The notes: generated by a model not told the origin, from the sequence alone. 64,000 bases of DNA from JBKHAJ01 sp964641125 (GCA_964641125.1 CAZXMO010000001.1:53340-117339); one strand, 5' to 3'; positions 48,924 to 57,434 are shown, counted from the first letter of the stretch. Program-made: numbers and translations.

Positions 48924-49658
48924 ATGCACGATAAAGGAAACCTTCATATAGGAACCTCAGGGTGGAACTACTCCCACTGGAAGGGAAGCTTCTATCCCGA
49001 GGAGCTTACCCAAAAGGAGTGGTTCTCCCATTACCTGACCCGCTTTTCCACCGTGGAGATCAACAACACCTTTTATTCGACCCTCTCCGAGGATGCCGCG
49101 CACACCTGGAACGAGTCGGCTCCTGAGAACTTTCATTTCTCCGTCAAGGCAAACCGGTACATAACCCATATGAAAAAGCTCAAAGATCCCGGGGACAGCC
49201 TCGATCGGTTTTTCCACAGTATCCGCCCCTTAGGGAGTAAAACCGACGTCATTCTCTTTCAGCTCCCACCGAAATGGAAGGTCAACGCCGACCGGCTGAA
49301 GCGCTTTATCGCTCTCCTGCCGGATGACTACAGGTATACCTTCGAATTCCGGGACCCCTCCTGGTTTACCGACGAAGTTTTCCGAATCTTGAGCCTCAAC
49401 AACTCGGCCCTCTGTTTCTACCATCTCGAAGGATATACCTCTCCGAAGGAACCTACCGCGGACTTCGTCTATATCCGCCTCCACGGCCCCTCGGAAGAAG
49501 CCTACCGGGGAAGGTATACCCCCGGGGCCTTGAGCGGATGGGCCGGGGCGATTTCGGCATGGCGAAAGGGGGGGAATGATGTGTACTGCTACTTCGATAA
49601 CGATGAAAAGGGGTACGCCCCGTTGAACGCCCTCGAGCTCAAGAAGATGCTGGAGTAA
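48924..49658 (+). CDS. DUF72 (YecE-like) TIM-barrel protein
   Basis: The 244-residue protein has all landmarks of DUF72: LHIGTSGWNYSHWKGSFYP, STVEINNTFYSTL, FHFSVKANRYITHMKKL, ILFQLPPKWKVN, FEFRDPSWF, and the YCYFDNDEKGYAP end. Its function is unknown. The ATG lacks a ribosome site and lies 6 nt after a -10 box. The last 20 nt overlap the convergent PilZ gene. Confidence 0.92.
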   Translation: MHDKGNLHIGTSGWNYSHWKGSFYPEELTQKEWFSHYLTRFSTVEINNTFYSTLSEDAAHTWNESAPENFHFSVKANRYITHMKKLKDPGDSLDRFFHSIRPLGSKTDVILFQLPPKWKVNADRLKRFIALLPDDYRYTFEFRDPSWFTDEVFRILSLNNSALCFYHLEGYTSPKEPTADFVYIRLHGPSEEAYRGRYTPGALSGWAGAISAWRKGGNDVYCYFDNDEKGYAPLNALELKKMLE

Positions 49659-50688
49659 CACCCCCGGGGGGGGCTTCATCGACCTCGTCCAGCATAACGT
49701 ACCGGATTATCCGGTCGACCTGATGAGGCTTTATAGGGTCGAACCTGACATGGATGGCCTCGCCCTCGTCCGAGGTTTTGACCACTTCCCCTCCTATCTC
49801 CAACGTGTCGTCCGGAGGCAGCTTGAGGAGGACCCGCATGAGGTCGCCCGACTTGAACATACCGTGGGGATTCTCCATTTTTGCCCCGCCGCCGCCCAAG
49901 TCGATAAGGCGGGCCGTGGCCCGGTAGGTCTCGTATCCCGATTTTTCCAATTCCGCGGGAAGGGTTACTTTCTTCCGGTAGTAGTTGCGCCGCTGAACCT
50001 TGTCGATTTCCTCGGTGTGCTTGAACCAGACGATATTGTTCCGAATAAACCGGGCGGCACTCGAAAAACGGTACGTGTTTTTTCTCCGCTTGAAGAAGAC
50101 AGTATATCTATTTCCCTCCTCGAGGAGAGGCGCATCCTGCTTTTTCACGACCGCGGAAAAGAGCTCGTGCTTCTGCTTGACGATCCGGGCGTGGTATCCC
50201 TCTACGGTCCCTTCGGTGATGTAGAGATGGAGCCCGGGAGGAAGCTCCTTGGTCGAAGTGAGGGGTCTTTCCCGTTTGAAGCAGCACACATCGAGCTTCT
50301 GCCTCAGCGGCTTGAGCATTGCCGGGGTCACAGCCCCCTTCTGGATGAGTCTTTCCGCCGCCCGGCTGAACCAGATCGGCTCCTGTACGAGGAGGTACTT
50401 TTGCTCCTGTTTCTTAGGCAGCTCGTTGGTAAGCTGCTCGAGGAAATCCCGCTCCTCCCGGGTCAGCTCCACATTCTTCAGAGCGTTGACGAAGGACTTC
50501 CGGGACTCTTCGACAATCCGGAGGTGATTTAGCCACTTCTGGACGAGATACACGGCGAGGAGAAGGATTATGAAGCCCGCGATTATGAGAATGATAAGGG
50601 TCTGCTGCCGGGTGGACGACTGCAGCCCCTCCATGATGCCGCGGAAGAATTCGGATATATCGTCTACCCGCATATCGAAGCGGTTCAT
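49639..50688 (-). CDS. membrane-anchored PilZ-domain protein (c-di-GMP receptor candidate)
   Basis: The 349-residue protein has one N-terminal membrane helix (about residues 29-50), a cytoplasmic helical region, and a YcgR-like split beta domain. A C-terminal PilZ domain follows with the binding motif QRRNYYRKKV (RxxxR type) and, further on, DLGGGGAKMEN in place of the usual D/NxSxxG. The glycine at the serine position may weaken c-di-GMP binding. It follows the glutaredoxin-FTR gene by 5 nt and probably depends on that promoter. Spirochaetal PilZ proteins often affect motility. Confidence 0.85.
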   Translation of the reverse strand: MNRFDMRVDDISEFFRGIMEGLQSSTRQQTLIILIIAGFIILLLAVYLVQKWLNHLRIVEESRKSFVNALKNVELTREERDFLEQLTNELPKKQEQKYLLVQEPIWFSRAAERLIQKGAVTPAMLKPLRQKLDVCCFKRERPLTSTKELPPGLHLYITEGTVEGYHARIVKQKHELFSAVVKKQDAPLLEEGNRYTVFFKRRKNTYRFSSAARFIRNNIVWFKHTEEIDKVQRRNYYRKKVTLPAELEKSGYETYRATARLIDLGGGGAKMENPHGMFKSGDLMRVLLKLPPDDTLEIGGEVVKTSDEGEAIHVRFDPIKPHQVDRIIRYVMLDEVDEAPPGGVTPASS

Positions 50689-50693
50689 ACTAC

Positions 50694-51383
50694 TCAGTCA
50701 ACCCGCTTGTCTTCCGGGCGCCGTTCCGGAATGCTCTTGGGTTTCTCTTTCGACTCGTGGAACTCTTCAGATAGGTAGAGGCTGCAGTAGCAATGACCGT
50801 ATTCCTCGATATCCGGCCGTGCGTAGTCGCAGGGGCAGATAATGTCCTTGTCTTTCTCCTTGTCCCCCGATCCGAGCCTGCAGGGGCAGAGGTAGTATCC
50901 GAGACGCTTTTTGTTGGTATGCAGCCCCTCGATCAGGTCCCTGAGGAATTGTTCGTCCCGGTTAAGCTTCCATCCCTGATGGTCCGCGACCATCCGCGCG
51001 AACTTCCTCGCGTCCTTGAGCTCCTCCTCGGGGATGTTCCCGGCGGCCTCCTCGACCGCGGTTTTTCCGGCGGCCCCGGTGAGCTCGAGCTTTTCTTGCC
51101 ATTCATCCTCATCGAACCCGATGAGGTAGTCGCTGTCGTCTATAACGAGAAAAGGAAACAGAGGACGCTCGCCGAACTCCTCCTTAAGCTCCTTCTTGAC
51201 CTCCTTCCGCTGAAAATCCTGGAGGTAGTCCACGTGTGCGTACTGAAACTTGATATTATTATCCCTCAGGTAGTTCAATGCCCTTTTGCAGAATCCGCAG
51301 GTAGAGAGGGCGTAGACGGTCAGTTTCTTTCCGATGTCCCGCCCTTCTTCCTGCTCGTAGGATATTTTGTCGATGGTTCTCAC
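50694..51383 (-). CDS. glutaredoxin-ferredoxin:thioredoxin reductase fusion protein
   Basis: The 229-residue protein joins two redox domains. Residues about 15-105 are glutaredoxin-like, with active site STCGFCKRAL. Residues about 130-215 resemble the catalytic subunit of ferredoxin:thioredoxin reductase. The cysteines are in YLCPCRLG, IICPCDY and HCYCSLYL, the CPC/CPC/CxC set that holds a 4Fe-4S cluster and disulfide, with CYC where CHC is usual. It may move electrons from ferredoxin straight to a glutaredoxin. The start is GTG at 51383 after AAGGAGGA. A palindrome overlaps its promoter. Confidence 0.85.
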   Translation of the reverse strand: MRTIDKISYEQEEGRDIGKKLTVYALSTCGFCKRALNYLRDNNIKFQYAHVDYLQDFQRKEVKKELKEEFGERPLFPFLVIDDSDYLIGFDEDEWQEKLELTGAAGKTAVEEAAGNIPEEELKDARKFARMVADHQGWKLNRDEQFLRDLIEGLHTNKKRLGYYLCPCRLGSGDKEKDKDIICPCDYARPDIEEYGHCYCSLYLSEEFHESKEKPKSIPERRPEDKRVD

Positions 51384-51406
51384 ACGTTCCTCCTTGAATC
51401 TTTTAT

Positions 51407-51435
51407 AGAATAGTATACTCTCCCCCGTTTGGCAA
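51407..51435 (-). promoter_or_regulatory. promoter of the glutaredoxin-FTR / PilZ operon
   Basis: On the minus strand TTGCCA (51430-51435), 17 nt and TATTCT (51407-51412). The leader is about 20 nt. The -35 box sits inside a perfect palindrome. Confidence 0.5.
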
Positions 51436-51440
51436 ACGGG
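51424..51440. promoter_or_regulatory. 17-bp perfect palindrome, candidate operator
   Basis: CCCGTTTG and CAAACGGG are exact inverted arms around one central G. They cover the -35 box of the redox-fusion promoter and lie about 50 nt before the P83/100 promoter. The position fits a repressor site. Confidence 0.5.
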
Positions 51441-51485
51441 TTTCGCCGGGCGTCCGAACGGATAATCGGGTATATATAAATTCGC

Positions 51486-51514
51486 TTGAACCTTTTTCAT
51501 TAACGCCCTATGCT
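51486..51514 (+). promoter_or_regulatory. promoter of the P83/100-family gene
   Basis: TTGAAC (51486-51491), 17 nt and TATGCT (51509-51514) precede the gene. The leader of about 27 nt has AGGA 11 nt before the ATG. Confidence 0.55.
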
Positions 51515-51547
51515 ATTAGTAGAATTTGATTCAGGATAAATCATGGT

Positions 51548-52975
51548 ATGAAAAAAAAGGTTCTTTTAAGCATAACCGTCTTGTTTTACTCCATGCTGCT
51601 CAGCGGACAGGAAGTCGCGGAGAACGAGCTCGAGCGTTATGAGAGCCGGTCCGTCGAATATGTCAATTTTGCCGGGGAACACGAGTTTTTCAACACCGCC
51701 GAAGAAATCCGTAACATCGGCAGGAGCCTTTCACGGACCTTCCGCGAGGACGGTGAAAGCGTCTTCGCCGGAAAATACGCCCTGCTCCGCATTTCCCCTC
51801 CCGGAAACGGACGCGCCTTCGGGGCGGATATTCTTTCGTTCAAACTCGAAGCCCGGGTCGATCACATCGACAATATACGGAGAATCCTCGACGGCTATTT
51901 GACGGAATCCTTCGGATATGCCCCCTCGGAAGCACGGTCGCTTTCCGAAGCAATCACAAGGTACAACACGCTTCTGCGGGGCCGGATAGACTATTTTTCC
52001 GAAAGATATACCCCAGAGGTCGTGGAAATGCTCGAGGAAGATACCCTCGGCCTTTCGAGATACTATTCCGAATGGGCCGGAGCGACGAGTATCGTCGTGC
52101 CCCTCGTTGTAGATGAAACCGCGATCGGCGTGAGGTCCGACGAGTCATCCGGAGAGGGGGCTGAAACCGTGCCGGGTCGGAGTCCCGGTGACACCCAAGC
52201 CGAAACCCACGGTGAATTTTCCGATGCATCGCCTGGTACTGAGGCTGAACCGGCCGACGAAGAGGCTCAAATCGCATCCGGCGAAAGTCCCGGGGAGACA
52301 ACGGATACGACCTCCGATGCTGACGCTGAAACAGCTGAAGAAGAGGCGGAACCGGGCGCCCGGATAGCCGAGGACGAGGTGCGGAGTCTGAAGGAAGAAC
52401 CCGAATACCCGACCCCCGGACGTGAGGAGAGGGTCATCCGGAGCCTCTGGTGGTTTATAGGGGGAGGAATCTTCCTCGTGTTCTTGATTCTCCTCCTCCT
52501 CATCCTCCTGAAGAGGCGGGCCGAACATGCCGATGAAACTCCCTATGCCGCGGTATCCTCCGCGTCGACTCGTTCCCCCCGCCGCGGAAGGGGGGGGCTG
52601 CAGCAGCCCCTTTTGATGCGCGTGGTGTACCGGGGCTATCTCTTGAGCCGTAAGGTGTTCGGCGAAGTCCTTCCAGGAGAAGTAAAGAGCGTCGGCGGGA
52701 AGGGAGCCTACTTTTCCATTCCGTACGGGTCGTTTCCCCGGAAGATCGGCGAAGTAGAAAACCGGAAAGGGGAGTATGTGCTGAATCCGACCCGACCGGA
52801 GTTCTTCCGGGACCTCGAGCGGCCGGAGAGGGGACTTATGCAAAAGGAGATTCACCTCGAAGACCGGAACGGCGAAAAGGTGGTCCTCTTCTTTCACCTG
52901 TATGTTTCTCCCCTCGAGAAGATAAACCGGCTGCTTCGGTCCATCACCAGAGCGGAGGAAAAACCTCCCCAATAA
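51548..52975 (+). CDS. P83/100-family protein
   Basis: The 475-residue protein has a signal peptide, then an N-terminal domain (about 25-190) that strongly recalls Borrelia P83/100: VEYVNFAGEHEFFNTAEEI, RRILDGYLTESFGY, GLSRYYSEWAG. An acidic low-complexity stretch rich in Glu, Ala, Ser and Thr follows (about 200-290). Then come one membrane helix (about 297-320) and a basic C-terminal domain. Unlike the Borrelia protein, the C-terminus is anchored by this helix, giving a periplasmic head and cytoplasmic tail. The function of the family is unknown. It is a marker for spirochaetes. Confidence 0.85.
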   Translation: MKKKVLLSITVLFYSMLLSGQEVAENELERYESRSVEYVNFAGEHEFFNTAEEIRNIGRSLSRTFREDGESVFAGKYALLRISPPGNGRAFGADILSFKLEARVDHIDNIRRILDGYLTESFGYAPSEARSLSEAITRYNTLLRGRIDYFSERYTPEVVEMLEEDTLGLSRYYSEWAGATSIVVPLVVDETAIGVRSDESSGEGAETVPGRSPGDTQAETHGEFSDASPGTEAEPADEEAQIASGESPGETTDTTSDADAETAEEEAEPGARIAEDEVRSLKEEPEYPTPGREERVIRSLWWFIGGGIFLVFLILLLLILLKRRAEHADETPYAAVSSASTRSPRRGRGGLQQPLLMRVVYRGYLLSRKVFGEVLPGEVKSVGGKGAYFSIPYGSFPRKIGEVENRKGEYVLNPTRPEFFRDLERPERGLMQKEIHLEDRNGEKVVLFFHLYVSPLEKINRLLRSITRAEEKPPQ

Positions 52976-53009
52976 ACCCTTTCCACTCCCCGTTCCCTCG
53001 GATTGCCCC

Positions 53010-53038
53010 TTGTGCCGGGGCAAAAAAACCGGTATTGT
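53010..53038 (+). promoter_or_regulatory. candidate promoter of the TRAP transporter operon
   Basis: TTGTGC (53010-53015), 17 nt and TATTGT (53033-53038), about 31 nt before the dctP ATG. The -35 box is weak, so an activator may be needed. Confidence 0.4.
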
Positions 53039-53069
53039 TTTTCCGATCCGGCTTGATAAAGGAGTACAT

Positions 53070-54119
53070 ATGAAACGCGTACCGGTGGTGTTTTTTGTTC
53101 TTATCGCGCTATTTATGGTGATCCTCGGATGCGGCGGAAAATCCGATGTGTCCGACGGCGGCGGCCCGGAAAAGGCCGCGAAGGCGGAGAAGGCCGTCGA
53201 GCTCAACTACAGTATCTTCTTTCCCGCATCCCATCTCCAGGCACAGACCGCCGCGGAATGGGCACGGGAAATCGAGAAGCGGACCGAGGGCAGGGTGAAG
53301 ATCACCATGTTTCCCGGCGGGACCCTGACCCAGGCCCCTCAGTGCTATGAGGGAGTGGTGAACGGTATTTCCGACATCGGAATGAGCGTGTTCGCCTACA
53401 CCCGCGGAAAGTTTCCCCTCCTCGAGGGGCTCGACCTGCCGGTGGGATACCCGGACGGACTGACCGCTACCCGTGCGGCGAACGAGATGGTGGAACTCTA
53501 CGATCCAAAGGAGCTCGAAGATGTGAAGGTCCTGTACCTCCACGCTCACGGCCCCGGCATCCTCGCTTCCAAGAAGAGCATCGATTCCGTGGACGACCTC
53601 TCGGGCATGAAGATCCGGGCGACCGGGCTCTCCGCGAAGATCGTGTCCGCCCTCGACGCGGTCCCCATCGCCATGAGCCAGGGAGAGACCTACGAGGCCC
53701 TCCAGAAGGGTGTAGCGGAGGCGACCTTCTGTCCCGTAGAGACCCTCAAAGGATGGAAACAGGGGGAAGTCATCGATTACGTCGTCGACACCCGGGCGAT
53801 CGGCTATACCACGGCCATGTTCGCGGTCATGAACAAGGGCGTATGGGAATCCCTTCCCGAGGACATCCAGGCCGTATTCGACGAGGTCAACAGCGAGTGG
53901 ATCGACCGTCACGGGCGGGCATGGGACCGGGCTGACGAGGAGGGAGAAGCCTTTGTCAGGGACCTCGGAAAGACATTCGTCGAACTCGATGAACGGCAGG
54001 AAGAGGCCCTCGTGGACGCCGTCCAGCCGATCCTTACCGAGTATGTCGACACCGTCGAAGCCGGGGGTCTTCCGGGGAGAGAATTCCTGAAGGACCTGCA
54101 GGAATATCTGGCGAAGTAG
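53070..54119 (+). CDS. dctP: TRAP transporter substrate-binding lipoprotein
   Basis: The 349-residue solute-binding protein has a lipoprotein signal (MVILGCGGK, lipobox LGC). A linker rich in Gly, Lys and Ala follows, then the DctP fold: FFPASHLQAQTAAEWAREI, RVKITMFPGGTLTQAPQCY, and LSGMKIRATG with the conserved arginine that binds a carboxylate. Its ligand is probably an organic acid, identity unknown. ATG at 53070 follows AAAGGAG. It heads dctP-dctQ-dctM-usp. Confidence 0.93.
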   Translation: MKRVPVVFFVLIALFMVILGCGGKSDVSDGGGPEKAAKAEKAVELNYSIFFPASHLQAQTAAEWAREIEKRTEGRVKITMFPGGTLTQAPQCYEGVVNGISDIGMSVFAYTRGKFPLLEGLDLPVGYPDGLTATRAANEMVELYDPKELEDVKVLYLHAHGPGILASKKSIDSVDDLSGMKIRATGLSAKIVSALDAVPIAMSQGETYEALQKGVAEATFCPVETLKGWKQGEVIDYVVDTRAIGYTTAMFAVMNKGVWESLPEDIQAVFDEVNSEWIDRHGRAWDRADEEGEAFVRDLGKTFVELDERQEEALVDAVQPILTEYVDTVEAGGLPGREFLKDLQEYLAK

Positions 54120-54129
54120 TTTCACAGTC

Positions 54130-54633
54130 ATGGGAGATAGAGAGCGGGGCCGGCCGTTTTTTACCGGGATGCGCGCCTTGGCGCGGATCTCGGCCCTCAT
54201 CGCGGGGTTCGCGATCCTCGTCATGATCGGCGTGACCGGTACCGATATAGTTTTGAGGATATTCAAGAGCGGGATACGGGGCGCCTACGACATCGTCCGC
54301 ATCTGCGGGGTCGTGTCGGTGTCCTCGGCGCTGCCGTACCTGACGGCCGTCAAAGGTCATATCGCCATCGAATTCATCTATCAGAACTTCTCGCGCTCCG
54401 GGAGGATCGTTCTCGATACCCTGTTTCGACTTCTCTCGCTCGGCCTTTTCGGCCTCCTCGTTTATTACGGCATCGTGTACGGCATTTCGTTCATTGAGAG
54501 CGGACAGGTGATGCCGACTCTCAAGATCCCGGTGTTCTGGATGCCGTTTCTCATCAGCTTCAACTTTCTTCAAGTTCTTATCATCGTGTTCTACCATCTC
54601 CTGCATCCCGGAAAGGAGATGATACGTCCATGA
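54130..54633 (+). CDS. dctQ: TRAP transporter small membrane subunit
   Basis: The 167-residue protein has four predicted membrane helices (for example IAGFAILVMIGVTGTDIVL and FRLLSLGLFGLLVYYG) and the DctQ pattern around YLTAVKGHIAIEFIYQ. It forms the membrane complex with DctM and is driven by a sodium or proton gradient. The stop codon overlaps the dctM start (ATGA). The ribosome site before ATG 54130 is weak; it is 10 nt after dctP. Confidence 0.92.
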   Translation: MGDRERGRPFFTGMRALARISALIAGFAILVMIGVTGTDIVLRIFKSGIRGAYDIVRICGVVSVSSALPYLTAVKGHIAIEFIYQNFSRSGRIVLDTLFRLLSLGLFGLLVYYGIVYGISFIESGQVMPTLKIPVFWMPFLISFNFLQVLIIVFYHLLHPGKEMIRP

Positions 54634-55931
54634 CGCCTCTGCAGATCGGTTTTGTCGGATGCCTGCTCCTTCTCACCCTCCTCTGCACGAGCATGCCGGT
54701 GGCCTTTGCCATGATCTTTACCGGTATCCTGGGGTTCTCTTTGATCGTGACCCCCCACGCCGCCTTCAGCATGGTGGTGTCGGACATCTTTTCGACGTTT
54801 ACCTCGTACAATCTGACCGTTATTCCGCTGTTCGTCCTCATGGGACAGGTGGCCTTCCATGCCGGAATAAGCAAGCGGCTCTTCCGGTCCGCCTACGCCT
54901 GGATCGGGCACCTTCCCGGCGGGCTCGCCATGGCCACGGTGGGGGCCTGCGCCGGTTTCGGCGCGATCTGCGGCTCCGGCCCCGCCACCGCCGCGACGAT
55001 GACCTCCGTCGCCCTTCCGGAGATGCGCCGGTACCGCTACTCCGACGAGCTCGCTTCGGGAACAATCGCGGCGGGGGGCAGCCTGGGAATGCTCATACCG
55101 CCGAGCGTGGTCTTCATCGTCTACGCTCTCATGACGGAACAGTCCATCGGTGCCCTCTTCCTGGCGGGGATCGTTCCCGGTATCCTCATCGTGGGGCTTT
55201 TCTGCCTGTCCATCGGGATCCGCTGCCGCAGGAAAACGACCCTAGGTCCGGCGGGACCTAAGTGCAGCTGGGGGACCCGGTTCCGGGAGCTGGGGGGCGT
55301 TCTGGAAACCGTCATTCTCTTCGTCTTCGTCATGGGAGGAATGTTCATCGGGCTGTTCACCCCTATCGAAGCCGCCGCCGTAGGGGCCGGAGGAAGCATA
55401 GTAATCGCCCTGACCAAGCACGCCCTTACCTGGAAGGTTTTAAAGCAGATCCTTTTCGAGACGGTAAGGACCTCGGCAATGGTTTTCTTCATCGTCACCG
55501 GGGCGGTCATCTTCGGCCGGTTTCTCGCGGTGTCGCAGATCCCCTTCGCCGTCGCCGAGTGGTTTACGAACCTCCCGCTCCCCGGGATTTTCACGATGCT
55601 TCTGATCATCCTCTTTTTCCTCCTCGCGGGGTGTTTCATAGACGCCCTCGCCCTTGTGCTTCTGACGATTCCGATATTCTATCCCGTTATTATCGAGCTG
55701 GGGTACGACCCGATTTGGTTCGGGGTTATGGTCGTGGTTATCACCCAAATGGGGGTCATCACCCCGCCGGTAGGGGTGAATGTCTACGTGGTAAGCGGAA
55801 TCGAACGGAACATCCCCCTGCAGTCGATCTTCCGCGGGGCCCTGCCGTTTCTCCTTATGCTCGTCCTCGCCGCGGTGATACTGACAGTATTTCCTCAGAT
55901 CTCGCTCTGGCTGCCCAATCTGGGCGGATAA
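54630..55931 (+). CDS. dctM: TRAP transporter large membrane subunit
   Basis: The 433-residue protein has about 12 membrane helices and the DctM landmarks: PLFVLMGQVAFHAGIS, GHLPGGLAMATVGACAGFGA, GSGPATAATMTSVALPEM, GTIAAGGSLGMLIPPSVVF, TQMGVITPPVGVNVYV. It carries the transport path. Length and motifs are normal. Nine nucleotides later a universal stress protein gene begins, as in TeaABCD-type operons. Confidence 0.95.
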   Translation: MTPLQIGFVGCLLLLTLLCTSMPVAFAMIFTGILGFSLIVTPHAAFSMVVSDIFSTFTSYNLTVIPLFVLMGQVAFHAGISKRLFRSAYAWIGHLPGGLAMATVGACAGFGAICGSGPATAATMTSVALPEMRRYRYSDELASGTIAAGGSLGMLIPPSVVFIVYALMTEQSIGALFLAGIVPGILIVGLFCLSIGIRCRRKTTLGPAGPKCSWGTRFRELGGVLETVILFVFVMGGMFIGLFTPIEAAAVGAGGSIVIALTKHALTWKVLKQILFETVRTSAMVFFIVTGAVIFGRFLAVSQIPFAVAEWFTNLPLPGIFTMLLIILFFLLAGCFIDALALVLLTIPIFYPVIIELGYDPIWFGVMVVVITQMGVITPPVGVNVYVVSGIERNIPLQSIFRGALPFLLMLVLAAVILTVFPQISLWLPNLGG

Positions 55932-55940
55932 GGAGGGGCT

Positions 55941-56423
55941 ATGCCTCATCGAAATGTTTTCAAGAAGATTCTATTCTGCACCGATCTATCGCGTAACGCG
56001 GAAACCGCCTTTTTCTACGCTCTGAACATCGCCGCGGGAAACCCCGGCTCCCGCCTGGTGATTCTCCATATAATCCCCGAACCGGACGCTCAGTTCTGGA
56101 AATCCTATTTGTACGAGGTGGACGACGTGGACGCTAAGGCGCGGGAGGATATCGGCGACAAGATCCGAAGCGCATACACCGCTAATATTCCCGAAGAGAT
56201 CGAATATACCGTCCGCACCGAGACGGGAAAAGCGGAACACGAAATCCTCGAGACGGCCGCCGAAGAGGAGGCCGACCTGATCGTCATCGGCCGGGGAAGC
56301 CGGGGCGGGCTGACTACCCTCTTTTTCGGAAAGACTACGGAACACGTCGCCCGGAGGGCAAACTGCCCGGTGCTGATCATCCCGCCGGCTGATGAGCATC
56401 TCAACGGGGCAAGAAATGAATAA
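55941..56423 (+). CDS. universal stress protein (UspA family) linked to the TRAP operon
   Basis: The 160-residue protein has the UspA fold: KILFCTDLSRNAETAFFYA at the start, IGRGSRGGLTTLFFGKT as the ATP-binding loop, and HVARRANCPVLIIP at the end. The glycine pattern suggests ATP binding. Usp proteins next to TRAP genes, such as TeaD of Halomonas, regulate the transporter. The ATG follows AAGGAGG. It ends 9 nt before the convergent srkA. Confidence 0.9.
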   Translation: MPHRNVFKKILFCTDLSRNAETAFFYALNIAAGNPGSRLVILHIIPEPDAQFWKSYLYEVDDVDAKAREDIGDKIRSAYTANIPEEIEYTVRTETGKAEHEILETAAEEEADLIVIGRGSRGGLTTLFFGKTTEHVARRANCPVLIIPPADEHLNGARNE

Positions 56424-56432
56424 GATGCGGTA

Positions 56433-57434
56433 TTACCCAAGCTGCTCTCGAATGACCGTCCGCTGATAGGTGATGTCCTCGAGCTCTTTTACCCAGAACC
56501 CCTTCTCACCCCAGTCGGGAAAGTGAGTAAAAAAGCCGGGATCGTCCTTCTGCAGGGCGCACCAGGAGAGGAAGTAGATGATCCGCATGAACCGGAGGGG
56601 TTCGATTAGGGAAAGGGTCCCTTCGTCGAATTGCGAAAACTGCCTGTACCCGGAAAGGAGCAGGTCCGTTTCTACCGGGCACTCCGATAAGTGCCCCGGA
56701 AGCAGGAGCCACAGGTCCTGTACGGGAGGCCCTGTCATCATGTCGTCGAAGTCGATGATAAGAAGCCCCTCGTCGAGGCGGTCGAGGATGTTCCCCCGGT
56801 GACAGTCGCCGTGGATCCGGATGTTTTCCACACCCCGAAAGAGGGGCTCGATGATGTCCACGGTCTCGAAACAGATACGGGTAAAATCCGGAAGCAGGTC
56901 CTCCGGGATGAGGCCGCTTCCGGCGAGCTGCTCGATTTCGGCCGCGGTCGTCTCCCGGGGTGAACACACCACCCGCCTTTCCGCTTCCTCCATCCTTCCT
57001 GCCCTATGCATTCTCCCTACAATCGAGCCGAGGCGGACCCAATCCTCGTCGGAGGCGACATCGAAGGTCCGGCCGCCTTTCAGGGGAAATACGGTATAGA
57101 GGATACCTTCCCTTTCCCGGAGGGTTGCCGTAACGGGACCGGCCGCGGGCAGCGGCGGAACCACCGGTATTTCCGCGGCGGCGCACTGTACCACGAAACG
57201 ATGCTCCTCACCGATGCATTCGGAGCTCCAGCGCCCCGGCCGGTAGAACTTGGCGACAAAGGGATTTCCCTCTTCATCGCGCAGGCCGTACACCCGGTTG
57301 ACGTAACTGTTAAAAGGGGTAATGACGCCGTCGAGCCGGGTGTCCAGGTATGCCTCTCCCGCGGCGATGATCGTGTCGGGTCGAAGCTGCTCGAATGAGG
57401 GAAGTGCCGCGCCGGAAAAAGATTCGGAGGCGAT
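56433..57434 (-). CDS. srkA: SrkA-type stress response kinase with probable ATC start codon
   Basis: The 333-residue protein closely follows E. coli SrkA (YihE, 328 residues), a stress-induced Ser/Thr kinase. It has FEQLRPDTI, ITPFNSYVNRVYGLRDE, FVAKFYRPGRWS with the ATP lysine, RIHGDCHRGNIL, LLIIDFDDMMTGPPVQDLWL and IEPLRFMRIIYFL. In this frame there is no ATG, GTG or TTG before a stop codon at 57458 that would include the conserved first 47 residues. ATC at 57432-57434 is preceded by AAGGAG with 6 nt spacing and a proper promoter. The first canonical start, GTG 57293, would remove the conserved NSYVNRVY region. A sequencing error is the alternative. Confidence 0.8.
   Translation of the reverse strand: MASESFSGAALPSFEQLRPDTIIAAGEAYLDTRLDGVITPFNSYVNRVYGLRDEEGNPFVAKFYRPGRWSSECIGEEHRFVVQCAAAEIPVVPPLPAAGPVTATLREREGILYTVFPLKGGRTFDVASDEDWVRLGSIVGRMHRAGRMEEAERRVVCSPRETTAAEIEQLAGSGLIPEDLLPDFTRICFETVDIIEPLFRGVENIRIHGDCHRGNILDRLDEGLLIIDFDDMMTGPPVQDLWLLLPGHLSECPVETDLLLSGYRQFSQFDEGTLSLIEPLRFMRIIYFLSWCALQKDDPGFFTHFPDWGEKGFWVKELEDITYQRTVIREQLG

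Noticed and set aside
53001..53030. Hairpin GCCCC...GGGGC before dctP as a terminator of the P83/100 gene
   Set aside because: On the plus strand it is followed by A residues, not T. The sequence overlaps a plausible promoter instead.
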